From CAYGLV01 sp964351025 (GTDB lineage: Bacteria > Actinomycetota > Thermoleophilia > Gaiellales > Gaiellaceae), in contig CAYGLV010000004.1 in assembly GCA_964351025.1 (NCBI GenBank), forward strand, positions 26,653-90,652: 64,000 nucleotides of DNA, read 5' to 3'. A model generated the notes under the pieces. It saw nothing but the letters and a program-made list of their open reading frames with translations. It made no database searches and was not told the DNA's origin. Shown here in pieces: positions 8,456 through 16,366 of the stretch; the stretch's first letter is position 1; the number at the start of each line of letters is the position of its first letter. The translations under genes were made by a program, and so were the position numbers.

Positions 8456-8835
8456 GGCACGACCGCGATCGCCTCGACCTCGATCTTCGCCCCCGGCACC
8501 GCGAGGCGCGAGACCTCGACGAGCGTGCTCGCCGGGCGCGTCTCGCCGAAGACCTCCTGCCGAACGGAGTTGATCAACGGCCGGTCGTCCACGTCGGTCA
8601 GGAGAACGGTGACCTTGACGACGTCGCCGAAGGAGCACCCCGCAGCGGCAAGCACCTCGCCCATGTTCCGGAAGACCTGCCGGGCCTGTTCGACGACGTC
8701 CTCGCCGCCCACGACCCGTCCCGCGCCGTCCACCGGCACGACGCCGCTGACGAAGAGCAGGCCGCCGGCCCGCACCGCGTCCGTGTAGTGCGAGATCGGC
8801 TCGGCCTGAGTCGCGACGCGGATCTCCTGTCGCAC
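8452..8835 (-). CDS. ridA: RidA/YjgF family enamine-imine deaminase
   Basis: A 127-residue RidA-family protein, of the class that hydrolyses reactive enamine/imine intermediates to keto acids and ammonia. The family features LFVSGVVPVD, NMGEVLAAAG and FGETRPASTLVEV are present, the last holding the arginine that binds the carboxylate in active RidA. GTG at 8835 is preferred because it lies 4 bases after the SRPBCC stop and leaves a family-sized N-terminus; an ATG 13 codons upstream would overlap the upstream gene. Adjacent to an amidase, it may act on a nitrogen-containing catabolic intermediate. Confidence 0.88.
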   Translation of the reverse strand: MRQEIRVATQAEPISHYTDAVRAGGLLFVSGVVPVDGAGRVVGGEDVVEQARQVFRNMGEVLAAAGCSFGDVVKVTVLLTDVDDRPLINSVRQEVFGETRPASTLVEVSRLAVPGAKIEVEAIAVVP

Positions 8836-8839
8836 GCTG

Positions 8840-9277
8840 CTACCCGAAGTGGGCCTTGAGGGCATCGAAGCCACCCTGGAAGACCTGATTCGCGAAGAAG
8901 CCCGTCCAGTGGTCCTGCTTGTCGCGGTCGCAGTCGAAGGTCGTCGACCACTCGACGAAGCTCTTGCCGCCGTCCGTGACCGGGCGCACGCGGAGCGTTG
9001 CGTGGTAGTTGTCGACGTCGAACGGTGTCTTCTCGAAGTTGTACGAGTACATGCGATACGCGTCCGAGTGGCTCAGGAGGCGCTCGCGGATGTGCGTTCC
9101 GTCGCCCAGGTGGAAGCTGCGCACGGCACCGACCTGGTCGCCCGTCCTGCCCTCCTCGATCTCGCTGTCGGTGACGAGGCCACTGTGCCACGTGGCGAGG
9201 CCGTTGAAGTCCCGGATCCTGGCCCAGACCTCGTCCGGCGACGCGTTGATGACGGTGCTCGCGTACGACCTGGCCAT
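8840..9277 (-). CDS. SRPBCC-fold (polyketide cyclase/dehydrase-like) protein
   Basis: A 145-residue START/Bet v1-like protein. The N-terminus ARSYASTVINASPDEVWARI is the typical SRPBCC opening strand and helix, followed by WHSGLVTDSEIEEG and the strand-rich segment ending FVEWSTTFDC. The fold encloses a hydrophobic ligand pocket; members act in cyclisation, hydrolysis or ligand binding, and the reaction cannot be read here. ATG start preceded by a strong Shine-Dalgarno (AGGAGGAG) about 4-6 bases upstream; an agccta/TAGGCT -10 (9307-9312, minus strand) could start a 20-base leader. First gene of a four-gene run ending with the lipoprotein. Confidence 0.8.
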   Translation of the reverse strand: MARSYASTVINASPDEVWARIRDFNGLATWHSGLVTDSEIEEGRTGDQVGAVRSFHLGDGTHIRERLLSHSDAYRMYSYNFEKTPFDVDNYHATLRVRPVTDGGKSFVEWSTTFDCDRDKQDHWTGFFANQVFQGGFDALKAHFG

Positions 9278-9309
9278 GCTCTCCTCCTCGTTCGTGGTGA
9301 CTGCGTAGC

Positions 9310-10986
9310 CTACGCCGTGCCGGCCTTGCGGGCCTGCGCGGCCTCGCGGATCTGCGTCAGCGTCTGTCGCGGCGTGATCCCCTCGGGATCGACGCGCAGC
9401 TCGAGCAGCGCGGGCCGGCCCGCGGCGAGCGCCCGCTCGAAGGCGCCCTCGAACTGCTCCGTCCGCTCGACGACCTCACCGAACGCGCCGAACGCCTCGG
9501 CATAGCGGGCGAAGTCCGGATTGACGAGATCGGTGCCGACAACGCGACCCGGGTAGTGCCGCTCCTGGTGCATGCGGATCGTCCCGTACATGCCGTTGTT
9601 GATCACGAGGATCACGACGGGCAGCTCGTACTGCACGGCAGTCGCGAGCTCCTGCCCCTCCATCAGGAAGTCGCCGTCGCCCGCGAAGCAGATCACGGCC
9701 CGCTCGGGGTGGAGGAGCTTTGCGGTCACGGCGGCCGGCAGGCCGTAGCCCATCGCCCCGCTCGTCGGCGCGAGCTGCGTGCCGAAGCGGCGGAACTCGT
9801 AGAAGCGGTGCGCCCAGACCGAGTAGTTGCCGGCGCCGTTCGTGAGGATCGCATCGACGGGCAGGCGGCGGCGCAGGAACGCCATCACCTCGCCCATGTC
9901 GAGGTCGCCGGGCATCGGGTGGTGCCGGAGGCTGTCGAGGAAGTCCGCGTGCGCCTGCTCGGTCTGCGCCCGCCAGGCGAAGGAGTCCACCGGCTCGAGC
10001 GCGCGGAGCGCCGCGGCCATCTGTGGTGACCCGGCGTGGATCGCGAGCTCGGCCTGGTAGACGCGACCGAGCTCGTCGGCTCCCGCGTGCACGTGGATCA
10101 GCGTCTGCGCCGGCCGCGGCGGCACGACCAGCGTGTAGCTGCTGGTCGTCATGTCGCCCAGCCGCGCGCCGACGACGAGCAGCACGTCGGCCTCGCGGAC
10201 GCGCGCCGCGAGGCGCGGGTCAGGGCCGATGCCGACGTGACCCGCCCAGACGCGCGCGCTGTTGTCCACGTAGTCCTGGCGGCGGAACGAAGCGCCCACC
10301 GCCAGGTCGTTCGCCTCGCAGAAGGCCTGCATGTCGGCCGCCGCCTGCTCCGTCCAGCCGCCGCCGCCGACAAGCACGAACGGCCGCCGCGCCGAGGCGA
10401 GCAGCTCGCGCACGCGTGCCAGATCCGCGGCCCCCGGGTACGCCGGCTCGGGCGCATGCGGCGCGACCACGTCCGCCTCCGCACGCTCTACGAGCATGTC
10501 CTCCGGGAGCGACAGCACGACCGGCCCCGGCCGGCCCGAGGTGGCGACGTGGAACGCGCGCGCCACGATCTCCGGCACCTGCTCCGCAGCGTCGATCTGC
10601 ACTGTCCACTTCGCGAGTGGCGCGAACATCCGCTCGAAGTCCACCTCCTGGAACGCCTCCCGCCCGAGCATCTCCCGCGCGACCTGGCCGACCAGGAGAA
10701 GCAGCGGCGTCGAATCCTGGAAGGCCGTGTGCACGCCGACCGAGGCGTGGGTCGCCCCCGGGCCGCGCGTGACCAGGCAGATCCCCGGCCGTCCCGTGAG
10801 CTTCCCGTAGGCGTCGGCCATGTTCGCCGCACCCGCCTCGTGCCGGCAGACGACGTAGCGGAGCGGTGAGTCGTGGAGCGCGTCGAGCACGGCGAGATAG
10901 CTCTCCCCGGGGACGCCGAAGGCAAGATCGGCCCCGTGCGCGAGGAGCTGGTCGACCAGCAGCCGGCCGCCGCTACGGCCGGTCAT
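9310..10986 (-). CDS. Thiamine diphosphate-dependent enzyme, acetolactate synthase-like
   Basis: A 558-residue three-domain ThDP enzyme (PYR, TPP_M, PP domains). The PYR-domain catalytic glutamate is in VCRHEAGAANMADAYG (Glu50), and the cofactor motif in the PP domain begins GDGDFLMEGQEL and ends VINNGMYGTIR, the classic GDG...NN spacing. Relatives include acetolactate synthase, glyoxylate carboligase, benzoylformate and sulfopyruvate decarboxylases; no regulatory subunit is nearby, so biosynthetic AHAS is unlikely and a catabolic lyase or decarboxylase is favoured. The ATG overlaps the upstream cupin TGA, so the two are coupled. Confidence 0.87.
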   Translation of the reverse strand: MTGRSGGRLLVDQLLAHGADLAFGVPGESYLAVLDALHDSPLRYVVCRHEAGAANMADAYGKLTGRPGICLVTRGPGATHASVGVHTAFQDSTPLLLLVGQVAREMLGREAFQEVDFERMFAPLAKWTVQIDAAEQVPEIVARAFHVATSGRPGPVVLSLPEDMLVERAEADVVAPHAPEPAYPGAADLARVRELLASARRPFVLVGGGGWTEQAAADMQAFCEANDLAVGASFRRQDYVDNSARVWAGHVGIGPDPRLAARVREADVLLVVGARLGDMTTSSYTLVVPPRPAQTLIHVHAGADELGRVYQAELAIHAGSPQMAAALRALEPVDSFAWRAQTEQAHADFLDSLRHHPMPGDLDMGEVMAFLRRRLPVDAILTNGAGNYSVWAHRFYEFRRFGTQLAPTSGAMGYGLPAAVTAKLLHPERAVICFAGDGDFLMEGQELATAVQYELPVVILVINNGMYGTIRMHQERHYPGRVVGTDLVNPDFARYAEAFGAFGEVVERTEQFEGAFERALAAGRPALLELRVDPEGITPRQTLTQIREAAQARKAGTA

Positions 10987-11579
10987 AGAGCGAACGGCTC
11001 GTCGATGAAGACCGTGTAGCGCTGCGCCTTCGGCTTGTCGGCGTCCTCGGGCAGCAGGTAGCGGATCGAGGGCTTGCCGAGCAGCTCCCGGGGCAGGAGC
11101 AGCACCCGCACGAACGCCGTTTCGTGCGACTCCGATGCGACCGCGTAGACGGGGTGCGGCCCGGCCTCGAACCAGGAGCCGAACGGGCCGACGGTCGTCG
11201 CGCGGCCCTCCGCCTCGACCGTCAGCTCGCCCTTCAGAAGGCAGCGGATGCCCGGCCCCTGATGGGTGTGCAGGTAAGCGATGCCGCCGGGCGGGAAGTC
11301 CACGCGGTCGCAGCGCATGAGGTGCTCGCCCCAGGGGTCGAGATCGACGTGCGCGGCGAGCTTCGCGTTGTCGGGTTTCCAGCCGGTCAGCTCCCAGCGC
11401 AGAATCGTCGCGCCCTCGCCTCCCGCCTCGAGCTCGACCTCGTCCAGGCCGAACCACGCCTCGTTGGCGCGCAGGCTCGACGCCTCGCCGGAGGCGACGT
11501 AGAGGACGCGGATCCCGCGGGGCAACGACAGCCCCTCACCGGGGCCGAGCAGGTCTTCGTAGAGAGAAAGGTGCGTCAG
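10983..11579 (-). CDS. Cupin-domain protein, probably starting at CTG
   Basis: A 198-residue protein with a cupin core: GIAYLHTHQGPGIRCLLKGEL, EGRATTVGPFGSWFEAGPHPVYA. It keeps a histidine pair (HTHQ), a late histidine (GPHPVY) and the glycine turns, so a metal site is plausible. The beginning is unusual. A full Shine-Dalgarno AAGGAGGAGGT is followed, about 6 bases later, by CTG ACG CAC and no ATG/GTG/TTG; the only in-frame ATG is at 11600, upstream of that ribosome site, which would put the site inside the coding region. I therefore choose CTG 11579. Coupled to the ThDP enzyme by an ATGA overlap; may be a pathway dioxygenase, isomerase or sensor. Confidence 0.75.
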   Translation of the reverse strand: MTHLSLYEDLLGPGEGLSLPRGIRVLYVASGEASSLRANEAWFGLDEVELEAGGEGATILRWELTGWKPDNAKLAAHVDLDPWGEHLMRCDRVDFPPGGIAYLHTHQGPGIRCLLKGELTVEAEGRATTVGPFGSWFEAGPHPVYAVASESHETAFVRVLLLPRELLGKPSIRYLLPEDADKPKAQRYTVFIDEPFAL

Positions 11580-11650
11580 TTGTGACCTCCTCCTTCGCAT
11601 CTGGCACGCATGGCCAGGCTGCAAAGCGGCGCCATGCGTCGTCCTCGGTC

Positions 11651-11677
11651 GCGCCCGTAGCCGCCGGCTACGGGCGC
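11651..11677. terminator. Perfect 12-bp inverted repeat, probable terminator or attenuator
   Basis: GCGCCCGTAGCC at 11651-11662 and GGCTACGGGCGC at 11666-11677 form a perfect 12-bp stem with a 3-base loop, enclosed by a weaker outer pairing CCAGGCT/AGCCTGG (about 11613 and 11691). It sits between the SDR stop (11744) and the cupin start (11579) in the minus-strand direction. No U-run follows, so it would be a non-canonical terminator of the SDR operon, or a leader structure of the cupin-ThDP operon. Confidence 0.5.
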
Positions 11678-11743
11678 TCCCTGCGTCCTAGCCTGGCTTG
11701 CTTTTCGCCTGTCCATGCGCACCATCTGCTCAGTCGGAGGTCG

Positions 11744-12490
11744 TCAATGGAAGTACTGGCCGCCGTCGATCACCATGGTCTGGCCGGTGATGAAGTCCGA
11801 GCCGGGGCCGCTGAGGAAGACGACCGCGCCGACGACATCGTCCGGCACCTGGTCGCGTTGGAGCGTGCGCGCCGACACCGACACGTCGCGCAGCTTCTCG
11901 ACGACCTCCGGGTGCTGCTTGACGCCCTCGCTCAGCGTGAAACCCGGCGCGACGCAGTTGACGAGGATCGTGTCCTTGCCGAGCTCTTTCGCCAGGGCTC
12001 GCGTGAGCGCGACGATCGCCCCCTTGCTGGTCACGTAGTGGAGCAGGAACGGGACACCGCGAAACGGCGCGCCCGAGGAGATGTTCACGATCTTGCCGCC
12101 ACCCTGCCCCCGCATGACCGGCACGACCGCGCGGCAGGTGAGAAACATGCTGGCGACGTTGACGTCCATCACGCGCCGCCACTCCTCGAGCGGGATCTCG
12201 GTGAACGGACGCATCGCGAGCGAGGCATAGAGACCCGCGTTGTTGACGAGCACGTCGATCCGGCCGCAGCGCGACACGGTCTCGTCGACCATCCGCTGCA
12301 CGCCGGCCTCCGAGGCGACGTCCACCGCCAGCCCAACGCCTTCGGGAAACGCAGCGGCAGCCTCCTCGGCGCGGGCGAGGTCGGCGATCACGAGGCGGGC
12401 ACCCTCACGGGCGAGCCCCTGCGCGATTGCCAGGCCGATGCCCTGCGCGCCGCCGGTGACGATCGCGACCTTGCCGTCGAGCGCGCCCAT
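11744..12490 (-). CDS. SDR family NAD(P)-dependent oxidoreductase
   Basis: A 248-residue classical short-chain dehydrogenase. The cofactor motif is TGGAQGIG near residue 12, with the acidic DLA after strand 2 favouring NAD; the NNAGLY strand-4 motif and the C-terminal GPGSDFITGQTMVIDGGQ are typical. The Ser-Tyr-Lys catalytic set is partly altered: the serine is in NISSGAPF, and the Tyr/Lys pair reads FLLHYVTSKGA, which fits YxxxK. Start ATG overlaps the TGA of the NIPSNAP gene by one base (TGATG type in coding orientation). End gene of the aldehyde dehydrogenase operon; probably oxidises or reduces an alcohol/carbonyl in the same pathway. Confidence 0.88.
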   Translation of the reverse strand: MGALDGKVAIVTGGAQGIGLAIAQGLAREGARLVIADLARAEEAAAAFPEGVGLAVDVASEAGVQRMVDETVSRCGRIDVLVNNAGLYASLAMRPFTEIPLEEWRRVMDVNVASMFLTCRAVVPVMRGQGGGKIVNISSGAPFRGVPFLLHYVTSKGAIVALTRALAKELGKDTILVNCVAPGFTLSEGVKQHPEVVEKLRDVSVSARTLQRDQVPDDVVGAVVFLSGPGSDFITGQTMVIDGGQYFH

Positions 12491-12807
12491 CAGCGGATCG
12501 GGGAGAACGAGGTCGGGACGAGGATCCGGTTCGCCTGCGTGTGGATCAGCGGCTGGAGCTTCGCGAGAAACGCCTTCCAGCGCTCGTCGGCCTGCAGGAG
12601 CGCCCGCCGCCGCTCGCGCTCGGCGTAGCTCTCGTAGCTCCACATGCTCGTGTACGTGGAGAGGGCGCCGACATCCGTCGTGAAGGCGCCGAGAAAGCCG
12701 CCGAGGAGCTCCTGCTGGACTGCGATCCCCTCGCTCTCGTACAGCTTCACGAGCTCGTTGAGCTTGCCGGTGGTCACGTGGTAGTCGCGTTGCTCGACGA
12801 TCGTCAC
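12490..12807 (-). CDS. NIPSNAP family protein
   Basis: A 105-residue protein of the NIPSNAP/dimeric ferredoxin-like barrel family. The opening VEQRDYHVTTGKLNELVKLY (strand, then helix), GGFLGAFTTDVG and the helix ESYAERERRRALLQ with SMWSYES match the family order. Members form dimeric alpha/beta barrels and often accompany catabolic dehydrogenases; a reaction is not established. GTG start with AGGAGG about 6 bases upstream, overlapping the aldehyde dehydrogenase stop (GTGA). Confidence 0.82.
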   Translation of the reverse strand: MTIVEQRDYHVTTGKLNELVKLYESEGIAVQQELLGGFLGAFTTDVGALSTYTSMWSYESYAERERRRALLQADERWKAFLAKLQPLIHTQANRILVPTSFSPIR

Positions 12808-14267
12808 GCTATGCCTCCTATCGCCAGATACTTGAGCTCGAGCCACTCGTCGATGCCGTAGCTCGACCCTTCGCGGCCGATACCGGACTCCTTGACGCCG
12901 CCGAAGGGTGCCACCTCGGTCGAGATGAGGCCCGTGTTGATGCCGACGATGCCGTACTCGAGCGCCTCGGCGACGCGCCAGACTCGGGCCAGGCTCCTGC
13001 TGTAGAAGTAGGCCGAGAGCCCGTAGGGCGTGTCGTTGGCGATCCGCACCGCCTCCTCCTCGGTCGCGAAGCGGTTGATCCCGGCGACCGGGCCGAACGT
13101 CTCCTCGCAGCTCATCGCCGCGTCGAACGTGACGCCGGCGAGAACGGAGGGCGTGAAGAAGGTGCCGCCGAGGGAGTGCCGCCCGCCGCCGGCGACCAGC
13201 TCGGCCCCGCGCTCGAGCGCGTCGGCGACGTGGCGCTCGACCTTGGCGAGCGCGGGCTCGTCGATCAGCGGGCCGACGTTGACGTCGGGAGCGAACCCGT
13301 CGGCGACCTTCAGCTTCGCCACGGCGTCCGTGAAGCGAGACACGAACTCGTCGTAGACCCCGTCCTGGGCCAGGATCCGGTTCGCGCTGATGCAGGTCTG
13401 ACCGGAGTTGCGGAACTTGCAGATCATCGCCCCGGCAACCGCCTCGTCGAGGTCGGCGTCGTCGAAGACGAGGAACGGCGCGTTGCCACCGAGCTCGAGC
13501 GAGATCTTCTTCACCTGGCCGGCGCACTGGGCCATCAGCAGCTTGCCGACCTCCGTCGAGCCGGTGAAGCCGAGCTTGCGCACGAGGGGATTGGAGGTCA
13601 TCTCCGTGCCGATCGCGGGCGCGCCCGGGCCGTCCGTCGTGACGATCGAGAAGACCCCCGGCGGCATCCCGGCCTCCTCGGCGAGCTTGGCCACGGCGAG
13701 CGCCGAAAGGGGCGTCTGCTCGGCCGGCTTCAGCACCATCGTGCAGCCCGCCGCGAGCGCGGGAGCCGACTTGCGCGTCGGCATCGCCGAGGGGAAGTTC
13801 CACGGCGTGATGCCGGCGGTGACGCCGATCGGCTCCTTCAGAACGACGATCCGGCGGTCGCGGGTCGGTGCGGGGATCGTGTCGCCGTAAACCCGCTTGC
13901 CCTCCTCACCGAACCACTCGTAGAACGAGGCGGCGTAGGCGACCTCGACGCGCGACTCGGCAAGCGGCTTCCCCTGCTCGAGCGTCAGCAGCGTCGCCAG
14001 CTCCTCGCTGCGCTCGAGCATCAGATCGGCAAGCCGGCGCAGGATCGCCGCGCGCTCCTTCGCGGTGCGCGCACGCCAGTCCGGGAGGGCGCGCTGCGCC
14101 GCCTCGAGCGCCCGCCGCGTCTCGGCCGCGCCCATCCGCGGCACGCGGGCAAGCTCCTCGCCGGTGGCCGGGTTGACCACGGGGAACGTGTCGCCGTCGT
14201 CGGCATCGACCCAGCGGCCGTCCACGTAGGCCTGCTGCAGCAGGAGCTCGCTCTCGACCGCGGTCAT
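12804..14267 (-). CDS. Aldehyde dehydrogenase, succinate-semialdehyde dehydrogenase-like
   Basis: A 487-residue NAD(P)-dependent aldehyde dehydrogenase. It has the TPWNFPSAMPTRKSAPALAAG cofactor-binding region characteristic of the GabD branch, LKPAEQTP, GFTGSTEVGK, the general base in LELGGNAPF and the nucleophile in NSGQTCISANRI. C-terminal FGGVKESGIGREG is also GabD-like. It likely oxidises a semialdehyde or small aldehyde to the acid; substrate is inferred from family resemblance only. ATG lies 7 bases from a TATCCT box on the minus strand with no ribosome site, predicting a leaderless transcript. Leads the ALDH-NIPSNAP-SDR operon. Confidence 0.9.
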   Translation of the reverse strand: MTAVESELLLQQAYVDGRWVDADDGDTFPVVNPATGEELARVPRMGAAETRRALEAAQRALPDWRARTAKERAAILRRLADLMLERSEELATLLTLEQGKPLAESRVEVAYAASFYEWFGEEGKRVYGDTIPAPTRDRRIVVLKEPIGVTAGITPWNFPSAMPTRKSAPALAAGCTMVLKPAEQTPLSALAVAKLAEEAGMPPGVFSIVTTDGPGAPAIGTEMTSNPLVRKLGFTGSTEVGKLLMAQCAGQVKKISLELGGNAPFLVFDDADLDEAVAGAMICKFRNSGQTCISANRILAQDGVYDEFVSRFTDAVAKLKVADGFAPDVNVGPLIDEPALAKVERHVADALERGAELVAGGGRHSLGGTFFTPSVLAGVTFDAAMSCEETFGPVAGINRFATEEEAVRIANDTPYGLSAYFYSRSLARVWRVAEALEYGIVGINTGLISTEVAPFGGVKESGIGREGSSYGIDEWLELKYLAIGGIA

Positions 14268-14288
14268 GCAGGAGAGGATAATCGCCCC
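14268..14288. promoter_or_regulatory. Bidirectional leaderless promoter between ALDH and cupin
   Basis: Only 21 bases separate the divergent start codons ATG 14267 (-) and GTG 14289 (+). The minus strand reads TATCCT (14280-14275), 7 bases from its ATG; the plus strand reads GATAAT (14277-14282), 6 bases from its GTG, with TCGACC 17 bases upstream (14254-14259) as a fair -35. The two hexamers overlap by four bases. Both transcripts would begin on or next to their start codons. Confidence 0.5.
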
Positions 14289-14639
14289 GTGGAGCCGCAG
14301 TTCGTCCGATTGGATCAGGTGCGCGCTTTCGAGCTCGCCGCGGGGGTGACCGGGCGGCCGCTCTTCGGCGAGGGGGCGATGCTCAACCTGATCGAGTTCG
14401 AGCCCGGTTCCACCGTGCCGCTGCACAGCCACGAGCACGAGCAGCTCGGGATCGTGCTGCGCGGCATGCAGGCGCTCGTCGTGGACGGCGTCGCGCACGA
14501 GCTGGGACCGCTCGAGGGCTACGTGCTTCCCGGCGGCGTGCCGCACTCGGCCTACTGCGGGCCCGAGGGCTCGCTTGTGCTCGACATCTTCCGCCCGGTG
14601 CGCGAGGACTACCGCGAGCGCTGGGAGGCCGAGGCGTAG
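14289..14639 (+). CDS. Small cupin protein
   Basis: A 116-residue single-domain cupin. Motif 1 is VPLHSHEHEQLGIVLRGM, with the HxH...E metal set, and motif 2 is LPGGVPHSAYC, with the fourth histidine. A short tail IFRPVREDYRERW is common in cupins attached to sugar-acid or aromatic catabolism operons. It may isomerise, oxygenate or sense a small ligand; substrate unknown. GTG start supported by the overlapping -10 box; transcribed divergently from the aldehyde dehydrogenase and convergent with the alcohol dehydrogenase, whose stop is 4 bases away. Confidence 0.8.
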   Translation: MEPQFVRLDQVRAFELAAGVTGRPLFGEGAMLNLIEFEPGSTVPLHSHEHEQLGIVLRGMQALVVDGVAHELGPLEGYVLPGGVPHSAYCGPEGSLVLDIFRPVREDYRERWEAEA

Positions 14640-14642
14640 GAG

Positions 14643-15737
14643 CTACGGCGTCACGAGCACGCGGCCGGGCGAGCCCGCGGCCGTCGCCGCGAATGCCTCG
14701 TTGACCTCGTCGAGCGGGTAGGTCGGCCCGAGCAGCTCCTTCAGCTGCAGGCGGCCGGCGCGCACATGCTCGAGCAGGATCGGGAGCGCCACCGCCGGGT
14801 CCTCCGAGCCGTACATCGTCCCGGTCAGGAACTTCTCCCGGCGGATGAACTCGCCGGGGTCGAGGTCGAGTCGCAGACCGGTCGCCGAGAGGCCGACGAT
14901 CACAGCCGTGCCGGCGCTGCGCGTGAAACGGAGAGCGGTCGCGCTCGTCGAGGGGTCACCGACCGCGTCGAAGGCGTAATCGGCCCCGTCCGGCAGGATC
15001 CCCTTCAGCGCTTCTTTCAGATCGTCCGGCGCGACCGCGTGCGTCGCGCCGAGCGAGAGCGCCTGCTTGCGCCGGCCCTCGAAGGGATCGACCGCGACGA
15101 TAACTTCGGCCCCGGCGATGCGTGCCCCCTGGACGACGAACTGACCGACGCCGCCGGCGCCGACGACGAGCACCGACGCGCCAGAGGTGACGCGCGCGGC
15201 GAACAGCACCGCGCCGACGCCCGTGAGCGCCGCGCAGCCGAGCAGCGCCGCCTCCTGCAGCGGCACCGCGCCGCCGGTCGGAAGCGCAACCTTCGAGGAG
15301 ACGACAACGCGCTCGGCCAGGCAGCCGGTCGCCGTGCCGCGGTAGACGGTCTCGCCGTTGAGCGACATCCCCGTCGTTCCGTCCACGAGCGTCCCGCCCC
15401 CGATCGCCCGGTGCAGCGGCACGCAGGCCGCTGGGCGGCCGCGCCGGCAGTCGGCGCACTCACCGCAGGACGGCGCCCACGAGAGCACCACCTCGTCGCC
15501 GGGGGCGAGCCCGGAGACAGCGCTCCCGACCGCTTCGATCACGCCTGCTCCCTCGTGGCCGAGCACCATCGGGGTCGGCCGCTGCCACTCGCCCCTGAAC
15601 TGATGCAGATCGGTGCCGCAGATCCCGACCGCGGCCATGGAGACGACGACGTCGTGCGGGCCGGGCTCCTCCAGCTCGAGCTCGACGACCTCGATCGGCT
15701 CGCCGACTTGCCGGAAGATCCCGGCCCGGGTCTTCAT
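14643..15737 (-). CDS. Zinc-binding alcohol dehydrogenase (MDR family)
   Basis: A 364-residue medium-chain dehydrogenase. Catalytic-zinc ligands are in GICGTDLH and LGHEGAGVIE; the structural-zinc loop CGECADCRRGRPAAC supplies four cysteines. The Rossmann motif VVGAGGVGQFVVQGA and a following acidic VDPFEGR favour NAD. C-terminal PLDEVNEAF is family-typical. It would oxidise an alcohol to aldehyde or the reverse, a natural partner of the aldehyde dehydrogenases nearby. Start ATG with GGAGG 7 bases upstream, 2 bases after the stop of the isochorismatase-fold gene, so cotranscribed. Confidence 0.9.
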   Translation of the reverse strand: MKTRAGIFRQVGEPIEVVELELEEPGPHDVVVSMAAVGICGTDLHQFRGEWQRPTPMVLGHEGAGVIEAVGSAVSGLAPGDEVVLSWAPSCGECADCRRGRPAACVPLHRAIGGGTLVDGTTGMSLNGETVYRGTATGCLAERVVVSSKVALPTGGAVPLQEAALLGCAALTGVGAVLFAARVTSGASVLVVGAGGVGQFVVQGARIAGAEVIVAVDPFEGRRKQALSLGATHAVAPDDLKEALKGILPDGADYAFDAVGDPSTSATALRFTRSAGTAVIVGLSATGLRLDLDPGEFIRREKFLTGTMYGSEDPAVALPILLEHVRAGRLQLKELLGPTYPLDEVNEAFAATAAGSPGRVLVTP

Positions 15738-15739
15738 TC

Positions 15740-16357
15740 CTAGCCTCCCAACGCCGCGATCACCGTCGCGCCGTCGGTCACCGTCGAGACGTTCTGGAGC
15801 GCGTAGTTGATCGACGCGTTGTGCCAGTCGGCGCTCATCGTCGAGCAGCAGTCCTCCGGCACGACCATGACGTAGCCCTTGTCGGCACCCGTGCGGGCCG
15901 TGTGCTCGATCGACATGTTCGTCCAGGCGCCGGTGACGATGATCGTGTCGCGGCCGAGCCCGGCGAGCAGCGTCTCGAGCCTCGTCCCCTGCCAGCCGCT
16001 CATCCTCATCTTCTCCACGACGTGGTCGCCGGCCTGCGGCTCGAGCCCGTCGGCGGGCGCGGCGCCCCAGGAGCCGCGGACGAGCGCGCCCGAGTCCTTG
16101 ACCCCGTTGAAGAGCGGCGCGTTCAGCTTCAGACCGGGCGCGCCCTCCTCGACGATGTACCAGACATGGATCACGGCGACGCCCTGCTTGCGAGCCGCGG
16201 CCGCGAGCTTCTTCACGTTCTCGACGACGTTCTGCTCCTTCGCGTGCCCGGGTGAGCCGGATTCGGCGAAGGCGCCGCCCTCGATGATCACGTCGTTCTG
16301 CAGGTCCTGGATCAGCAGCGCGGTGCGCCTGGGGTCCAGCTTCAACTGGTCGTTCAT
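15740..16357 (-). CDS. Isochorismatase-fold cysteine hydrolase with Ser at the nucleophile position
   Basis: A 205-residue member of the isochorismatase/nicotinamidase fold. The catalytic aspartate is in LLIQDLQND (Asp18) and the lysine in VVEKMRMSGW (Lys116), but where active hydrolases have a cysteine (typically TNVCVESTA) this protein reads TNMSIEHTA, so the nucleophile is Ser149 if the alignment holds. Two cysteines further on (DCCSTMS) are conserved in many members but are not the nucleophile. Isochorismatase itself lacks the cysteine too, so a non-amidase reaction such as vinyl-ether hydrolysis is possible. Between ADH and SMP-30 in one operon. Confidence 0.85.
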   Translation of the reverse strand: MNDQLKLDPRRTALLIQDLQNDVIIEGGAFAESGSPGHAKEQNVVENVKKLAAAARKQGVAVIHVWYIVEEGAPGLKLNAPLFNGVKDSGALVRGSWGAAPADGLEPQAGDHVVEKMRMSGWQGTRLETLLAGLGRDTIIVTGAWTNMSIEHTARTGADKGYVMVVPEDCCSTMSADWHNASINYALQNVSTVTDGATVIAALGG

Positions 16358-16366
16358 TCTGTCCTC

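Noticed and set aside
9310..10986. Biosynthetic acetolactate synthase large subunit
   Set aside because: No ilvN/ilvH small subunit or ilvC follows; it is coupled to a cupin in a catabolic region. The family allows several other ThDP activities.
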